Notes: a model not told the origin generated them from the sequence alone. Positions 1-10,173 are shown, numbered from the stretch's first letter. The stretch is 64,000 nt of DNA from Sedimenticola hydrogenitrophicus (GCF_029017505.1 NZ_JAQGEI010000017.1:1-64000); one strand, 5' to 3'. Made by a program: numbers and translations.

Positions 1-235
1 TGTCCTTCCGTCCGGTAACGGCGGACCATATTGTCCCAGGCTTAGCCTGGAACGGCGGCCTGTGCGTCATGCCAGGCACACGTCTGGATTCCGGCCTGCG
101 CCGGAATGACGGTGGCTCTTGGCTTAAGTAAGTGCCATTCGGCCATGATCGGGCATTGTTCATGAAGCGACGTATGCACGCAAACAGACTTCCGGCATCC
201 TGCATGTTATGTGCAAAGTTATTGCGAAGTTAGCA
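1..235. other. Intergenic region with a short palindromic repeat
   Basis: No credible gene is seen here. Positions 88-107 form a perfect hairpin (ATTCCGGC, short loop, GCCGGAAT) of a kind common between genes in proteobacteria. The region lies downstream of the leftward slipin gene, so the hairpin could mark the end of that transcript, but there is no T-run to call it a terminator. Confidence 0.5.
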
Positions 236-1030
236 TTATTCGCCTTCATTGCGTTCATCCACCGCCACGCTCGCCCCGCCCCCTTTACCGGTCCACTGGT
301 TGATCAGGTCGATCGGCAGGGGAAACACGATGGTGTGGGTATTCTGGCCGGTGATCTCGGTCAGGGTCTGCATATAGCGCAACTGCAGCGCCTGCGGCTG
401 TTTGGCCAGTATCTGCGCCGCCTGCAGCAGCTTTTCCGACGCTTCCAACTCACCCATGGCGTGGATCACCTTGGCGCGTCTGGAACGCTCCGCCTCCGCC
501 TGCTTGGCGATGGCGCGGATCATGCTTTCATCCAGATCGACATGCTTGATCTCCACATTGGCGACCTTGATACCCCAGGCGTCGGTCTGTTTGTCCAGGA
601 TCTGCTGGATATCGATATTGAGTTTGTCACGCGCAGAGAGCATATCGTCAAGCTCATGCTGGCCCAGGACCGAACGCAGGGTAGTCTGGGAGAGCTGGCT
701 GGTCGCCTCAAGATAGTTCTCGACATGGATGATCGCCCGTTCCGGGTCCACCACCCGGAAATAGATCACGGCGTTGACCTTGACCGAGACGTTATCCAGC
801 GAGATCACATCCTGGGTCGGCACATCCATGACCAGCGTCCGCAGATCAACCCGGACCATCTGCTGGATCACCGGCACGACGATGATCAGACCCGGCCCCT
901 TGACCCGATAGAAGCGCCCGAGCATGAAGATGACACCCCGCTCATACTCGCGCAGGACGCGGAACATCATGATCAACATCATGACGATGATGACCAGTAA
1001 GGTTAAGACAAAGTAGTATCCGCCCGCCAT
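236..1030 (-). CDS. Slipin/stomatin-family SPFH membrane protein
   Basis: A 264-residue protein with one N-terminal membrane segment (about residues 5-25) followed by an SPFH/band-7 domain (residues about 30-190; [13 protein letters not shown] and the [15 protein letters not shown] region are typical). An Ala/Glu-rich helical stretch follows ([17 protein letters not shown]), as in bacterial stomatins. Such proteins form oligomeric rings on membrane microdomains and pair with NfeD partners. The start at 1030 is chosen because GGAGGAG lies just upstream, inside the end of nfeD, and only one base separates the two genes. They are therefore almost certainly co-translated. The assignment to the slipin class rests on the NfeD neighbour and on length. 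Confidence 0.9.
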   Translation of the reverse strand: MAGGYYFVLTLLVIIVMMLIMMFRVLREYERGVIFMLGRFYRVKGPGLIIVVPVIQQMVRVDLRTLVMDVPTQDVISLDNVSVKVNAVIYFRVVDPERAIIHVENYLEATSQLSQTTLRSVLGQHELDDMLSARDKLNIDIQQILDKQTDAWGIKVANVEIKHVDLDESMIRAIAKQAEAERSRRAKVIHAMGELEASEKLLQAAQILAKQPQALQLRYMQTLTEITGQNTHTIVFPLPIDLINQWTGKGGGASVAVDERNEGE

Positions 1031-1031
1031 C

Positions 1032-2507
1032 TCACTCCTCCAGCTTGTCGACCACAAGGGTTAGTCCATCGATAGCCTTGACCCGGACCCGGTCGCCGGG
1101 GGCCAGCGGTTCACTACAGCGCACCGACCAGAGCTCGCCCTCGTAACGGGCCAGGGCCAGATCGGCATTGACTTGTTCGATGGTCACACACTGATCGATC
1201 GCCAGGTCCGCACCGTAGACCCGGGGGCGTCGATGGGAACGCATCGCCATGCCCAGCACCATGAACAGCATCGCACCGGTCATCAGCGCCAGTGCCACGA
1301 TTACCGGCATGGCCACCTGGTAGGCGGGGATGTCGGTATCCATCAACATAATCGAGCCGATAACGAAGGCGATCAGCCCGCCGATGCCGAACACGCCGAA
1401 ACTCGGCATCATCACCTCGGCGGCGATCAGCCCCACGCCGAGCAGCATCAGCGCGAGACCGGCATAGCTGACCGGCAGTATCTGGAAGGCGTAGAGTGCC
1501 ACCAGCAGGCAGGTTGCGCCGAGGATGCCGGGCAGGCCGAAGCCGGGGTTGGAGAACTCGAAGATCAACCCGTACAGGCCCAGCAGCATCAACACATAGG
1601 CGACATTGGGATTGGTGATCACGGCGAGGAACTCACTCCGCCAGTCCGGGTCGTGGACCACCCGTGGGGCGGTGGCGAGATCAAGCGTGACCTCCCGCTC
1701 GCCGATCTTCACGCGCTTGCCCTGCAGCGCCTTCAACAGCGTCTCGGTATCGGCCGCCACCAGGTCGATCACCCCCAGCTCCAGGGCGCGGGCGGCGCTC
1801 AGGCTCGCCCCCTGGCGCACCGCCTTTTCGGCCCAGTCGGCATTGCGCCCGCGCAGCTCGGCAAGGCTGCGGATGTAGGCCACGGCATCGTTAGTCACCT
1901 TGCGCTCCATCGCGCTCTTCGGCAGTGGGGAGTCCGCGGCGTCGTCATCCTTGCTATCGGCATCACCTTGCGCGGTCGCATCACCCTGTGCGGCCTGATC
2001 TTTCGAGGTCCCATCGGCAGGTGGGGTCTGATCCTTCGATGACGGCTCCTTCGGGGCCGGACGCTCCCGCTCCGGCGGCGGACTCATCGGTGTACCGATC
2101 GAGACCGGGGTCGCCGCGCCGAGATTGGTGGCCGGCGCCATCGCCGCGACATGGCAGCTGTAGAGCAGGAAGGTCCCGGCACTGGCGGCCCGCGCCCCCC
2201 CGGGCGCCACATGACAGATCACCGGAACCGGTGAGGCCAGCACCCCCGCGATCATATCGCGCATGGAGCTGTCCAGCCCGCCAGGGGTGTCGATGCGCAC
2301 CAGCACGGCCGCCGCCTCCGCTTCCACCGCCCGCTCGAGCCCACGCACCAGATAGTCGGCCGTAGAGGGCCCGACCACGCCATCGAGTTTCAGCATCCAT
2401 AGCGCCCCGGGCGGTGGCGTCTCCGGCTCCACCGCCGCTACCGGCGTCGTCAGCACCGCCAACAGAAACCACATCAGCAGCCCGAGTCTGGTATCCAGTC
2501 CGTTCAT
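1032..2507 (-). CDS. nfeD: NfeD-type membrane serine protease (long form)
   Basis: A 491-residue protein. A signal peptide comes first, then a ClpP/SppA-like serine protease domain with the catalytic serine in [12 protein letters not shown], a downstream lysine in [13 protein letters not shown], four to five membrane helices (about residues 300-430), and a C-terminal OB-fold NfeD domain ending in [20 protein letters not shown]. Between the serine and lysine motifs is a roughly 60-residue low-complexity insert rich in Pro, Lys, Asp and Gln, with repeated SKDQ. Long NfeD proteins cleave stomatin partners in archaea, and the slipin gene follows directly. The start at 2507 is preceded by AGGCAGG. 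The frame stays open further upstream through a repeat element, but that extension is probably not translated because this start gives a clean signal peptide. Confidence 0.9.
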   Translation of the reverse strand: MNGLDTRLGLLMWFLLAVLTTPVAAVEPETPPPGALWMLKLDGVVGPSTADYLVRGLERAVEAEAAAVLVRIDTPGGLDSSMRDMIAGVLASPVPVICHVAPGGARAASAGTFLLYSCHVAAMAPATNLGAATPVSIGTPMSPPPERERPAPKEPSSKDQTPPADGTSKDQAAQGDATAQGDADSKDDDAADSPLPKSAMERKVTNDAVAYIRSLAELRGRNADWAEKAVRQGASLSAARALELGVIDLVAADTETLLKALQGKRVKIGEREVTLDLATAPRVVHDPDWRSEFLAVITNPNVAYVLMLLGLYGLIFEFSNPGFGLPGILGATCLLVALYAFQILPVSYAGLALMLLGVGLIAAEVMMPSFGVFGIGGLIAFVIGSIMLMDTDIPAYQVAMPVIVALALMTGAMLFMVLGMAMRSHRRPRVYGADLAIDQCVTIEQVNADLALARYEGELWSVRCSEPLAPGDRVRVKAIDGLTLVVDKLEE

Positions 2508-2643
2508 ACCTGCCTCACCTTCTACCGAGTTAAGTATAGAAGGCTCAGCCCGGATGTTGCGCCTGGAAGTCATCCGCCAGCGGATTAGGGGGGTCTGTTC
2601 CCGGAGACGGATCACATCGGGGCGGGGGAGGATACCGTCTATA

Positions 2644-2804
2644 AGGACCCGCGCAAGAATAAGTTCCTGTATTCGGTCGCCCCTGGACCCCGCTGGCGGC
2701 GTTACGCTTTTTGGCAAGGGAGCGGCCATTGCCTGCAAAGCGTGCCTTGCCAGCGGGGCCCAGGAACGCCCTCGGTACTACGGAATTATTCTTGCGCGGG
2801 TCCT
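2644..2804. repeat. 161-bp inverted-terminal-repeat element, copy 1 (MITE-like)
   Basis: The element has a perfect 19-bp terminal inverted repeat, AGGACCCGCGCAAGAATAA at 2644-2662 and its complement at 2786-2804. Inside is a second nested inverted repeat built on CCCCGCTGGC and GCCAGCGGGG, so the whole unit can fold into a long hairpin. A copy of exactly the same length lies at 28514-28674, with about 15 differences by eye. Two of the differences in the left arm are matched by compensating changes in the right arm. It lies in the 5' leader of nfeD. There is no coding capacity for a transposase. Confidence 0.9.
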
Positions 2805-2858
2805 AAGGAGTGAGCAATCCGCGGCCGGTCTGCCGGTTCACTCAAACCCGACAGACTC

Positions 2859-4325
2859 CTAGTCCGGCCCATGGCTGCCCGCCACATGACATTGATTTCG
2901 GCCCGCGCTTTTGGCGGCATAGAGGGCGTGGTCAGCGCGGGCCAGCAGCTCACGGGGTTCCTCTTTGTAACGGTAAGTCGTAATGCCGATACTGACCGTC
3001 ACCTGGAGCGATACTTTCCGAAACAGGAGTACCGACTGCTCAACCAGTACTCTTAAACGCTCAGCGATCTCCTGTGCCTGCTTCAGGTCGGTGTTGGGCA
3101 GGAGTATGACAAACTCCTCGCCCCCATAACGGGCGATGACATCAAATTCCCGAAGGCCCTCGAAAAGCACCTTGGCGGTATTGATCAGCAACTGATCACC
3201 GGCGACATGACCATAATGATCATTCACCTGCTTGAAGTGATCGAGATCGAGAATCAGCAGGCTCATGGCGATTTTCTCGCGATTGGTCCTGCCCAGTTCC
3301 CGATGTGCCAAGCGGAAAAACTGCCGGCGATTGTAGATCCCGGTGAGTGGATCGTGGGTTGCCAGCTCCCGCAGCATCTGCTCCTGCTGTTGACGGCGAC
3401 CGATATCCATGCGGATGATCCAGCCACTGATCACGACCATGAGCAGAAAGGTCGCAGTCAGGGGCAAGGCGATCCGGTGGGAGGTGTTCTTTGCCGGAGA
3501 GCGTTCATCCCAGGCCAGGGTGAGCCGGGATTTCGCCTCCAGGTCCTGGAGGGTATGGGACAGGGCCGGGTCGATGGCGGCCCCGCCCGCAAAACGCAGA
3601 TTGGGGATTTTATAAAGCTCACCGATGGTCGCAATATATTCGGCATCGATGCTCCTGGCGATCAACAGGTAGGCACCGTCCGCCGCCGGGCTGCGCTCAA
3701 ACTCGGGAGTGAAGGTATCCACCGCCAGCAGCATCAATTGCCCGTCGAGCTCTATAAAGGCATTTTGGGGATCGGGCCGGCTGGTGTCCGTGCGGATAAC
3801 GGGGACCAGTTTATCGAGCCCGGCCCGCCTGAGATCGGCCAGTACCCCGGTGGCTTGCTTTCCGTCACGAAAGGCGATCGCTTCGCTATTGTCGCCGCGC
3901 ACGGCAATGGACAGGGCGATCGAGAGATTGTCAGCCATGTAGGTGCCGATATTTTCATCGGCCCATTGCGGATCGGGTTGCTGTATCAGGTTTTTATGGG
4001 CCACATCCCAAAAGGCGTATTCAGTGAGCAGATCGCCCAGCCGTCTCGATTCGATATCCAGGGCAACCTCAACCCGGCTCTTCATCTCGGCCCGGGCCTG
4101 GTTATCGATGCTTTGGGTGGCGAAGCGGAAGATGAGGTAATAGCCGCCGAAACTGATGCAGAGCACCAGCAGCAGGAGGACAAAAATACGCCGCCCTGAA
4201 TCGCTCTCCTGATAGCGCGCGGGGAAATCGTTGGGGTTGTTTTCTGATCTGTTCACAAGCTGCTGTCGAATCGCACTCGTCTGCTTATCAACCCAGACCC
4301 GTTCATGACGGGAAGTTAATGACAA
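2859..4325 (-). CDS. CHASE4-GGDEF diguanylate cyclase
   Basis: A protein of up to 488 residues. A membrane helix (about residues 47-67) is followed by a periplasmic CHASE4-like sensor domain (YAFWDVAHKN is the characteristic motif), a second helix (about 290-305) and a cytoplasmic GGDEF domain (about 320-480). The active-site loop reads RYGGEEF, an accepted active variant. The product-inhibition I-site RxxD (REFD) sits five residues before it. It should therefore make cyclic di-GMP in response to an extracellular cue. The start is uncertain: TTG at 4325 has no clear ribosome binding site, and a GTG at about 4256 would remove only the cytoplasmic lead. Confidence 0.9.
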   Translation of the reverse strand: MSLTSRHERVWVDKQTSAIRQQLVNRSENNPNDFPARYQESDSGRRIFVLLLLVLCISFGGYYLIFRFATQSIDNQARAEMKSRVEVALDIESRRLGDLLTEYAFWDVAHKNLIQQPDPQWADENIGTYMADNLSIALSIAVRGDNSEAIAFRDGKQATGVLADLRRAGLDKLVPVIRTDTSRPDPQNAFIELDGQLMLLAVDTFTPEFERSPAADGAYLLIARSIDAEYIATIGELYKIPNLRFAGGAAIDPALSHTLQDLEAKSRLTLAWDERSPAKNTSHRIALPLTATFLLMVVISGWIIRMDIGRRQQQEQMLRELATHDPLTGIYNRRQFFRLAHRELGRTNREKIAMSLLILDLDHFKQVNDHYGHVAGDQLLINTAKVLFEGLREFDVIARYGGEEFVILLPNTDLKQAQEIAERLRVLVEQSVLLFRKVSLQVTVSIGITTYRYKEEPRELLARADHALYAAKSAGRNQCHVAGSHGPD

Positions 4326-4646
4326 GGGTCACAAAAATGGTAAGACCACTTTCCATCCGATACACCTCTTTGCGTAGCCTAGTTAAACATACATTCCGGC
4401 AGGCTGTACCGTTTTTTATTACTTTATTCGCTTATTTCCCACTGCCAGGTGAAGATCCCACGGAGTGTGAGTGACACCGTTTCAGGCACGTTGCAATCCC
4501 GTCTCCTCCACACGCCAAGCGCAACCACCTATCAAAAATGTAATCTCCAGGTCAGCGTCCTGTTGGGACCACCCCCCTAAGATAGCGCCACGGTTTCCCG
4601 AAATACCGAGTAAATTCACTAACCAAACCGTTTAAGGAGATTCATC
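4326..4646. promoter_or_regulatory. Divergent intergenic region
   Basis: This 321-base gap separates the leftward cyclase gene from the rightward secreted-protein gene, so it must hold both promoters. No defined operator, hairpin or RNA gene was recognised. AAGGAGA at about 4634-4640 is the ribosome binding site of the following gene. Confidence 0.4.
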
Positions 4647-5012
4647 ATGTCTATCAAGAAATCTGTCATTGCCCTGACCCTCAGCGCATTCATCGTTCCC
4701 GCTGCCTTTGCTGACAGCGGCTGGAGCTGGGTCGGTGGTCAGATCGGCTGGGCGCCCCACGCCACGCCCAGCAGCAAAAGCCGTGCCGAGGTGAATCAGG
4801 AACTGGAGAATTTCCGCGATAATCCAGTGGATGCCGCCGGTTGGAGCTACGCCGGGAATGAGCTAGGGTACCTGCCACCCCAGCACAGCTACCGTATTGA
4901 AAACGGCAAGCTGGCGCATGATGATAAGATCGATCACGGCACTTCCCACCCCGTCACGGCCATGGCCGAGGAGGAACGCCGCCAGTATGAAGCGTCGTAC
5001 CCCAATGGCTGA
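4647..5012 (+). CDS. Small secreted protein, DUF4148-like
   Basis: A 121-residue protein with a clear signal peptide (MSIKKSVIALTLSAFIVPAAFA, cleaved before DSGWSW). The mature part holds two similar tryptophan-containing segments, WSWVGGQIGWAP and WSYAGNELGYLPP, separated by SRAEVNQELENF. The latter resembles the xRAEVxxEL signature of DUF4148-type periplasmic proteins. An internal W-S-W/Y repeat of this kind suggests a small repeated fold. AAGGAGA is well spaced before the ATG. Function is unknown, and it stands alone with no operon partner. Confidence 0.75.
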   Translation: MSIKKSVIALTLSAFIVPAAFADSGWSWVGGQIGWAPHATPSSKSRAEVNQELENFRDNPVDAAGWSYAGNELGYLPPQHSYRIENGKLAHDDKIDHGTSHPVTAMAEEERRQYEASYPNG

Positions 5013-5456
5013 TTTGCTCTGATTAGAAGTGTGCGTTGTCCCGGCCAACAGGCCGGGCGGCGCGATTACCACCAATCCCCGACAACCGCCGCTCGGCGGG
5101 AGTCTTCGCTCGAAGTCCCATCAATTGCGATCGAGACAGTTCGTGTCGCTCACAACAGCCCGCTAGTTCGCCGGAATATGCTGCGCTAATCCAACCTACC
5201 CTAGCCCGTCGGTTGGGGAAGGAACGAACCCCAACATCAGGGCGCACACGCATTAAACCCCAGTCTATGGACTCGCCACGATCGGTCAAGCCCGACAGAC
5301 TCCCAGTAGCCTTCCAATTTAATATTGCCGGGTAAAGCTGTTTGAGTTTCGTAGGGTGGATAAGCCGTTAGGCGCATTCCATCCTCAGGTCCGTAAACGG
5401 TACATCCTTGCACCACTCCTCACCCTACAAAAGTACTTTATCAAATTGAAGTAGTA
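5013..5456. other. Intergenic region with repeat fragments
   Basis: This 444-base gap contains no gene with a convincing start or family signature. Positions 5376-5414 match, in inverted orientation, 36 of 39 bases at 35686-35724. Positions 5290-5303 (CCGACAGACTCCCA) match the end of the same large element found at 35605-35812. The gap therefore looks like a graveyard of that repeat family. Confidence 0.6.
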
Positions 5457-8400
5457 CTACTCGCCGAGTTCACGGCTTTTCCACAGGTAATAAACCGTCG
5501 GCAGCACCAATAAGGTAAGCACCAGGGCGCTGGCCATACCGCCGACCATGGGGGCGGCGATGCGACTCATCACTTCGGATCCGGTACCGCTGCCATACAT
5601 GATCGGCAGCAGGCCGCCGATAATGGCGGCGGCGGTCATCATGACCGGGCGTACGCGCAAAACCGCGCCATGCAGTACCGCGTGCTGCAGGGTCTCCCTT
5701 CTGGGATGCACCCCCTGCTTCTCGCATTTGGCCTGCATCTGCAGGTACGCCTGATTGAGATAAACCAGCATGATTACGCCGATTTCCACCGCCACGCCGG
5801 CCAGTGCAATGAAACCAACGCCCACTGCAACAGAGAAGTTGTAGCCCAGCAGATACATCAGCCAGACCGAGCCAACCATGGCCAGGGGCAGGGTGCTGAG
5901 GATCATGACCACCTCGGTAAAGCGGCGGAAGTTCATGTACAGCAACACCACGATGATCGCCAGCGTCATCGGCACCACATAGGTCAGCTTCTCCTTGGCG
6001 CGCAGCATATATTCATACTGCCCGGACCAGACCACGGAATAGCCGGCGGGCAACTTGAGCTGCTCATCCACCACCACCATGGCGTTCTGGACATAGCTAC
6101 CCACATCCACCCCCTCGATATCGACGAAGGTCCAGCCATTGAGGCGCGCATTTTCGCTCTTGATCGCCGGCGGGCCGTCCTCCACGTAGACACGGGCGAC
6201 ATCGGCGAGCGCGATGCGCTGGCCGCCCGGCGTGACGATGGGCAACAGCGCCAGTTGCTCGGGCGAACTGCGGTAGTCCTGCGGATAGCGCAGGTTGATC
6301 GGGTAGCGCTCCAACCCCTCGATGGTCTGGCTGACGTTCATGCCGCCAATGGCAGTGGAGACAATCTGCTGCACATCGGCGATATTGAGGCCGTAACGCG
6401 CCGCCCTGGCGCGTTCGATATCCACCTTGATATAGCGGCCGCCGGCCACCCGTTCGGAATAGACCGAGGCGGTGCCCGGGACATCCTTAAGGATCTGTTC
6501 CAATTGCTGGCCGATCTGCTGGATCTGGGCAAGATCCTCGCCCGCCACCTTGATCCCCACCGGCGTCTTGATACCGGTGGCCAACATATCGATGCGGGTC
6601 TTGATGGGCATTACCCAGGCGTTGGTCAGTCCCGGCAGTATGACCAGCGCATCCAGTTCCTTTTTCAATTTCTCCGTTGTCATGCCTGCACGCCACTGCT
6701 CCCTGGGCTTGAGCTGGATAAAGGTCTCGACCATGGTCAGCGGCGCGGGGTCGGTAGCGGTTTCCGCCCGGCCTATCTTGCCAAACACGGTTTCCACTTC
6801 CGGCACCGTGGCGATCAGCTTATCGGTCTGCTGCAGCAGTTCACGCGCCTTGCCGATGGACAGGCCCGGATAGGTGGTGGGCATGTACATCAGATCACCC
6901 TCGTCCAGCGGCGGGATGAACTCGCTGCCGATTTTGTTCACCGGCCAGAAGCCGATAAGCGTAACCAGCAACGTCAGGAACAGCGTTGATTTGGGGAAAT
7001 GCAAAGCACCTTTTAGCACCGGCATATAGGCACGGATCAGGATCCGGTTGATCGGGTTTTTATGTTCGGGAAGCACCTTGCCGCGAATAAACAACCCCAT
7101 CAGCACCGGTACCAGGGTTACCGACAGCGCCGCACTGGCGGCCATGGCGTAGGTCTTGGTGAAGGCGAGCGGGGAGAACATGCGCCCCTCCTGCGCCTCC
7201 AGGGTAAACACCGGCACGAAGCTGACGGTGATGATCAGCAGACTGAAAAACAGCGCCGGCCCCACTTCGGCCGCCGAATCGGCCACCAGGCGCCAGCGGT
7301 TCTCCCTGGTCAGCGGTGTGCGCTCCATATGCTTGTGCATGTTCTCGATCATCACGATGGCGCCGTCGATCATGGCGCCGATGGCAATCGCGATGCCCCC
7401 CAACGACATGATATTGGCGTTGAGTCCCTGCCAGTGCATGATGATGAAGGCGGTGAGTATCCCCACCGGAAGACTGATGATGGCGACCAGCGACGAGCGC
7501 ACATGGAACAGGAACACCATGCACACCAGGGCGACGACGATGAACTCCTCCAACAGCTTGTGCCAGAGGTTTTCCACCGCGCGCTCGATCAGGCCGGAGC
7601 GGTCGTACACCGTGACGATCTCGACGCCATCCGGCAGCCCCGCCTTGAGTTTTTCCAGTTTGGCCTTGACCCCGTCGATGGTCTTCTGGGCGTTTTCCCC
7701 AAAGCGCATGACGACGATGCCACCGACGGTTTCACCCTCGCCGTTAAGCTCGGCGATGCCCCGGCGCATCTGCGGTCCCAGTTCGATATCGGCGACCTCC
7801 TTGAGCAATAGCGGCGTGCCGTTGGCATCCAGCCCGAGCGGAATATTGCCCAGGTCTTCGATATTATGGATATAGCCGGTGGCCCGCACCATGTACTCGG
7901 CCTCCGCCATTTCCACGACCGAGGCACCCACCTCCTGATTGCCGCGCTGGATTGCCGTCTGGATGTGGGACAGCGGCATGCCGAAGGCACGCAGCTTTTC
8001 CGGGTTCACCATCACCTGATACTGCTTGATCATGCCGCCGAGCGCGGCCACTTCGGAGACACCGGGCACGGTTTGCAGTTCGTATTTCAGAAACCAGTCC
8101 TGCAGGCTGCGCAGTTGACTGAGGTCGTGCCTGCCGGTTTTGTCTACCAGGGCATAGAGGTAGACCCAGCCGACGCCCGTGGCATCGGGTCCCAGTTGCG
8201 GCCGCGCATTGGGCGGCAGCGTCGGCGCCACCTGTGACAGGTATTCCAACACCCGAGAGCGGGCCCAATAGGCGTCTGTCTTGTCATCGAAAATCACGTA
8301 GACGTAAGAGTCGCCGAAGAAGGAGTAGCCGCGCACCGTCGCCGCGCCCGGCACCGACAGCATGGCGGTGGTGAGGGGATAGGTGACCTGATCTTCCACC

Positions 8401-8579
8401 ACCTGGGGCGCCTGGCCCGGGTAGCTGGTCTTGATGATCACCTGCACGTCGGACAGATCCGGTAGCGCGTCCACCGGCGTATTTTTCAGCGAGTAGAGGC
8501 CCACCCCAACCAGAATCAGGGTCGCCAGCAGCACAAAGAAGCGATTGTTGACGGACCAGCGAATGAGGGCTGCAATCAT
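5457..8579 (-). CDS. cusA: Copper/silver RND efflux pump, inner-membrane component
   Basis: A 1040-residue heavy-metal-efflux RND transporter, close to the usual length of about 1045. LPDLSDVQVIIKT near the N-terminus and the SPLAFTKTYAM region are typical of the family. The sequence VMPIKTRIDMLATGIKTP carries methionine positions that line the Cu(I)/Ag(I) path in CusA. That, rather than the acidic CzcA pattern, argues for monovalent copper or silver. Twelve membrane helices are expected. It would export metal from the periplasm and cytoplasm using the proton gradient, as a trimer with CusB and an outer-membrane channel. Its start is 1 base from the cusB stop, so the two are co-translated. 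Confidence 0.95.
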   Translation of the reverse strand: MIAALIRWSVNNRFFVLLATLILVGVGLYSLKNTPVDALPDLSDVQVIIKTSYPGQAPQVVEDQVTYPLTTAMLSVPGAATVRGYSFFGDSYVYVIFDDKTDAYWARSRVLEYLSQVAPTLPPNARPQLGPDATGVGWVYLYALVDKTGRHDLSQLRSLQDWFLKYELQTVPGVSEVAALGGMIKQYQVMVNPEKLRAFGMPLSHIQTAIQRGNQEVGASVVEMAEAEYMVRATGYIHNIEDLGNIPLGLDANGTPLLLKEVADIELGPQMRRGIAELNGEGETVGGIVVMRFGENAQKTIDGVKAKLEKLKAGLPDGVEIVTVYDRSGLIERAVENLWHKLLEEFIVVALVCMVFLFHVRSSLVAIISLPVGILTAFIIMHWQGLNANIMSLGGIAIAIGAMIDGAIVMIENMHKHMERTPLTRENRWRLVADSAAEVGPALFFSLLIITVSFVPVFTLEAQEGRMFSPLAFTKTYAMAASAALSVTLVPVLMGLFIRGKVLPEHKNPINRILIRAYMPVLKGALHFPKSTLFLTLLVTLIGFWPVNKIGSEFIPPLDEGDLMYMPTTYPGLSIGKARELLQQTDKLIATVPEVETVFGKIGRAETATDPAPLTMVETFIQLKPREQWRAGMTTEKLKKELDALVILPGLTNAWVMPIKTRIDMLATGIKTPVGIKVAGEDLAQIQQIGQQLEQILKDVPGTASVYSERVAGGRYIKVDIERARAARYGLNIADVQQIVSTAIGGMNVSQTIEGLERYPINLRYPQDYRSSPEQLALLPIVTPGGQRIALADVARVYVEDGPPAIKSENARLNGWTFVDIEGVDVGSYVQNAMVVVDEQLKLPAGYSVVWSGQYEYMLRAKEKLTYVVPMTLAIIVVLLYMNFRRFTEVVMILSTLPLAMVGSVWLMYLLGYNFSVAVGVGFIALAGVAVEIGVIMLVYLNQAYLQMQAKCEKQGVHPRRETLQHAVLHGAVLRVRPVMMTAAAIIGGLLPIMYGSGTGSEVMSRIAAPMVGGMASALVLTLLVLPTVYYLWKSRELGE

Positions 8580-8580
8580 T

Positions 8581-10173
8581 TCACTGCCCCTTCTTTTCGC
8601 TGGTCATCATGGTCATGCCCTGATGCTGGCTGTGATCCATCTCCGGCAGCGTTGCGCGTCCTGTACCCTGTTGCTGGCTATGGTCCATGGCCAGAACATT
8701 GTCATCCTGGGCAGCATCATCGGGTATATGCACTTGACCAACCCGGTACTCGCCACCCGCGCCCTTGATGATTTCGACATGCAGGCTCATACCGGCTCTC
8801 AGTGCGCTTAGATCGACCCGCGTATCCACCAGGAAATCCATAGTCATGGCTGGCCACTGCCAGACTTCGATCGCCTCGTGCGCCAGGGTCACCATGCGGT
8901 GATCCGCAATCAGGCCCTCGATGCGTGCCGCCACCCAGGCCTCATCCGGTACGGCTTCTTCATCCCCTTGTTGACTCATGCGCTTGAAATCCGAACTTTT
9001 GCTGGATTCGGAATCGAGCAGGAACTGCGCCGAGGTAACGATCTGTTCGCCCTCTTCAAGCCCGGACAGGATCTCCACCTGCCGGTCACTGATACGGCCA
9101 ACCGTCACCTGAATCGATTTGTACTTGCCCTCACCCAGTGCCATGACCACGCGTGACTGGCCGCCGGTTCGGATCAATGCCTCTCGCGGAACAAACAGCG
9201 TCTCCTGGAGTTGACGCGGACTGATCACCAACTGGGCAAACATGCCCGGCTTGAGTACGCCGTCGGCATTGTCGAATTGGGTGCGGATCCGGGCGGTGCG
9301 CGTTTTGCTGTTAAGGCTCGGGTAGACGTAATCAATAGTACCGCTCCAATCCCGGCCCGGAAGATAATCCAGGCGCATGCTGACCTCATCGCCTGAGGCA
9401 ATCAGCGCCGCCTGGCGTTCGAACACTTCGCCGACCACCCAGATGTGCTCCGGCACGCCGATACTCATCATCCGCATGCCCGGCTTGACAAACATGCCTT
9501 CCCGCACGTCGAGATTGTCCAGTACGCCGGATCGTGGTGCGTAGAAAGTGATGGTTTGGCGCACCTTTCGGCTCTTCTTCAAATCCGCAATCACCGAACG
9601 GGGCAACTGCAAGGCCGCGAGCCGATCCTGTGCGGCCCTGACAAGCCGTGGATTGTCCCGCTTGAGGGCCAGTACCAGCTCCTCCTGGGCATTGACCAGC
9701 GTGGGTGAATAGATGGCGTAGAGTGGCGCGCCCTTGGCGACCGGATCCCCCTCGGCCTTGACATACAGCTTCTCGATCCAGCCTTCCACCCGTGGATGAA
9801 TATGCACCAGTTCATCCTCGTCGTATTGCACATAACCGACGGTCTGAATTTCCGTTTCGATTGCGCCTCGTTCGACGCGGGTGGTGCGCACCCCCAGGTT
9901 GTTGATGACATCGGACGATATGCGCACCGTGCCGGGAGTGTCGCCAGCTGCGGCCTCTTCATACACCGGGATCAGGTCCATACCCATGGGTGACTTGCCC
10001 GGTTTGTCACGTTTGTAGTTCGGGTCCATCGGCGCGACCCAATAGAGCGGCGGACGATCACCGCTTTCAGTCTGGGCCGCCACGTTCAAACCGTCGCCCG
10101 CCGTCCATACCCCGGCGGCACCCGCCAACGCACCGATGGTGACCAAACCTAGTGTTTTCATCATGTTCTTCAT
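8581..10173 (-). CDS. cusB: CusB periplasmic adaptor fused to a CusF metallochaperone domain
   Basis: A 530-residue membrane fusion protein. After a signal/anchor sequence comes a metal-binding motif (YWVAPMDPNYKRDKPGKSPM), then the barrel-sandwich, lipoyl and beta-barrel adaptor domains (to about residue 395). From about residue 410 a CusF-like domain follows. His432, Trp440, Met443 and Met445 (AHEAIEVWQWPAMTM) have exactly the spacing of the Cu(I) ligands His36, Trp44, Met47 and Met49 of E. coli CusF. The tail is rich in His and Met (MDHSQ repeated). The fusion would hand copper directly from chaperone to pump. It is the middle gene of the cusC-cusB-cusA transcript. Confidence 0.93.
   Translation of the reverse strand: MKNMMKTLGLVTIGALAGAAGVWTAGDGLNVAAQTESGDRPPLYWVAPMDPNYKRDKPGKSPMGMDLIPVYEEAAAGDTPGTVRISSDVINNLGVRTTRVERGAIETEIQTVGYVQYDEDELVHIHPRVEGWIEKLYVKAEGDPVAKGAPLYAIYSPTLVNAQEELVLALKRDNPRLVRAAQDRLAALQLPRSVIADLKKSRKVRQTITFYAPRSGVLDNLDVREGMFVKPGMRMMSIGVPEHIWVVGEVFERQAALIASGDEVSMRLDYLPGRDWSGTIDYVYPSLNSKTRTARIRTQFDNADGVLKPGMFAQLVISPRQLQETLFVPREALIRTGGQSRVVMALGEGKYKSIQVTVGRISDRQVEILSGLEEGEQIVTSAQFLLDSESSKSSDFKRMSQQGDEEAVPDEAWVAARIEGLIADHRMVTLAHEAIEVWQWPAMTMDFLVDTRVDLSALRAGMSLHVEIIKGAGGEYRVGQVHIPDDAAQDDNVLAMDHSQQQGTGRATLPEMDHSQHQGMTMMTSEKKGQ

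Noticed and set aside
2508-2738. An N-terminal extension of NfeD by 77 residues.
   Set aside because: It runs through the 161-bp repeat, would bury the signal peptide, and the ATG at 2507 has its own ribosome site.
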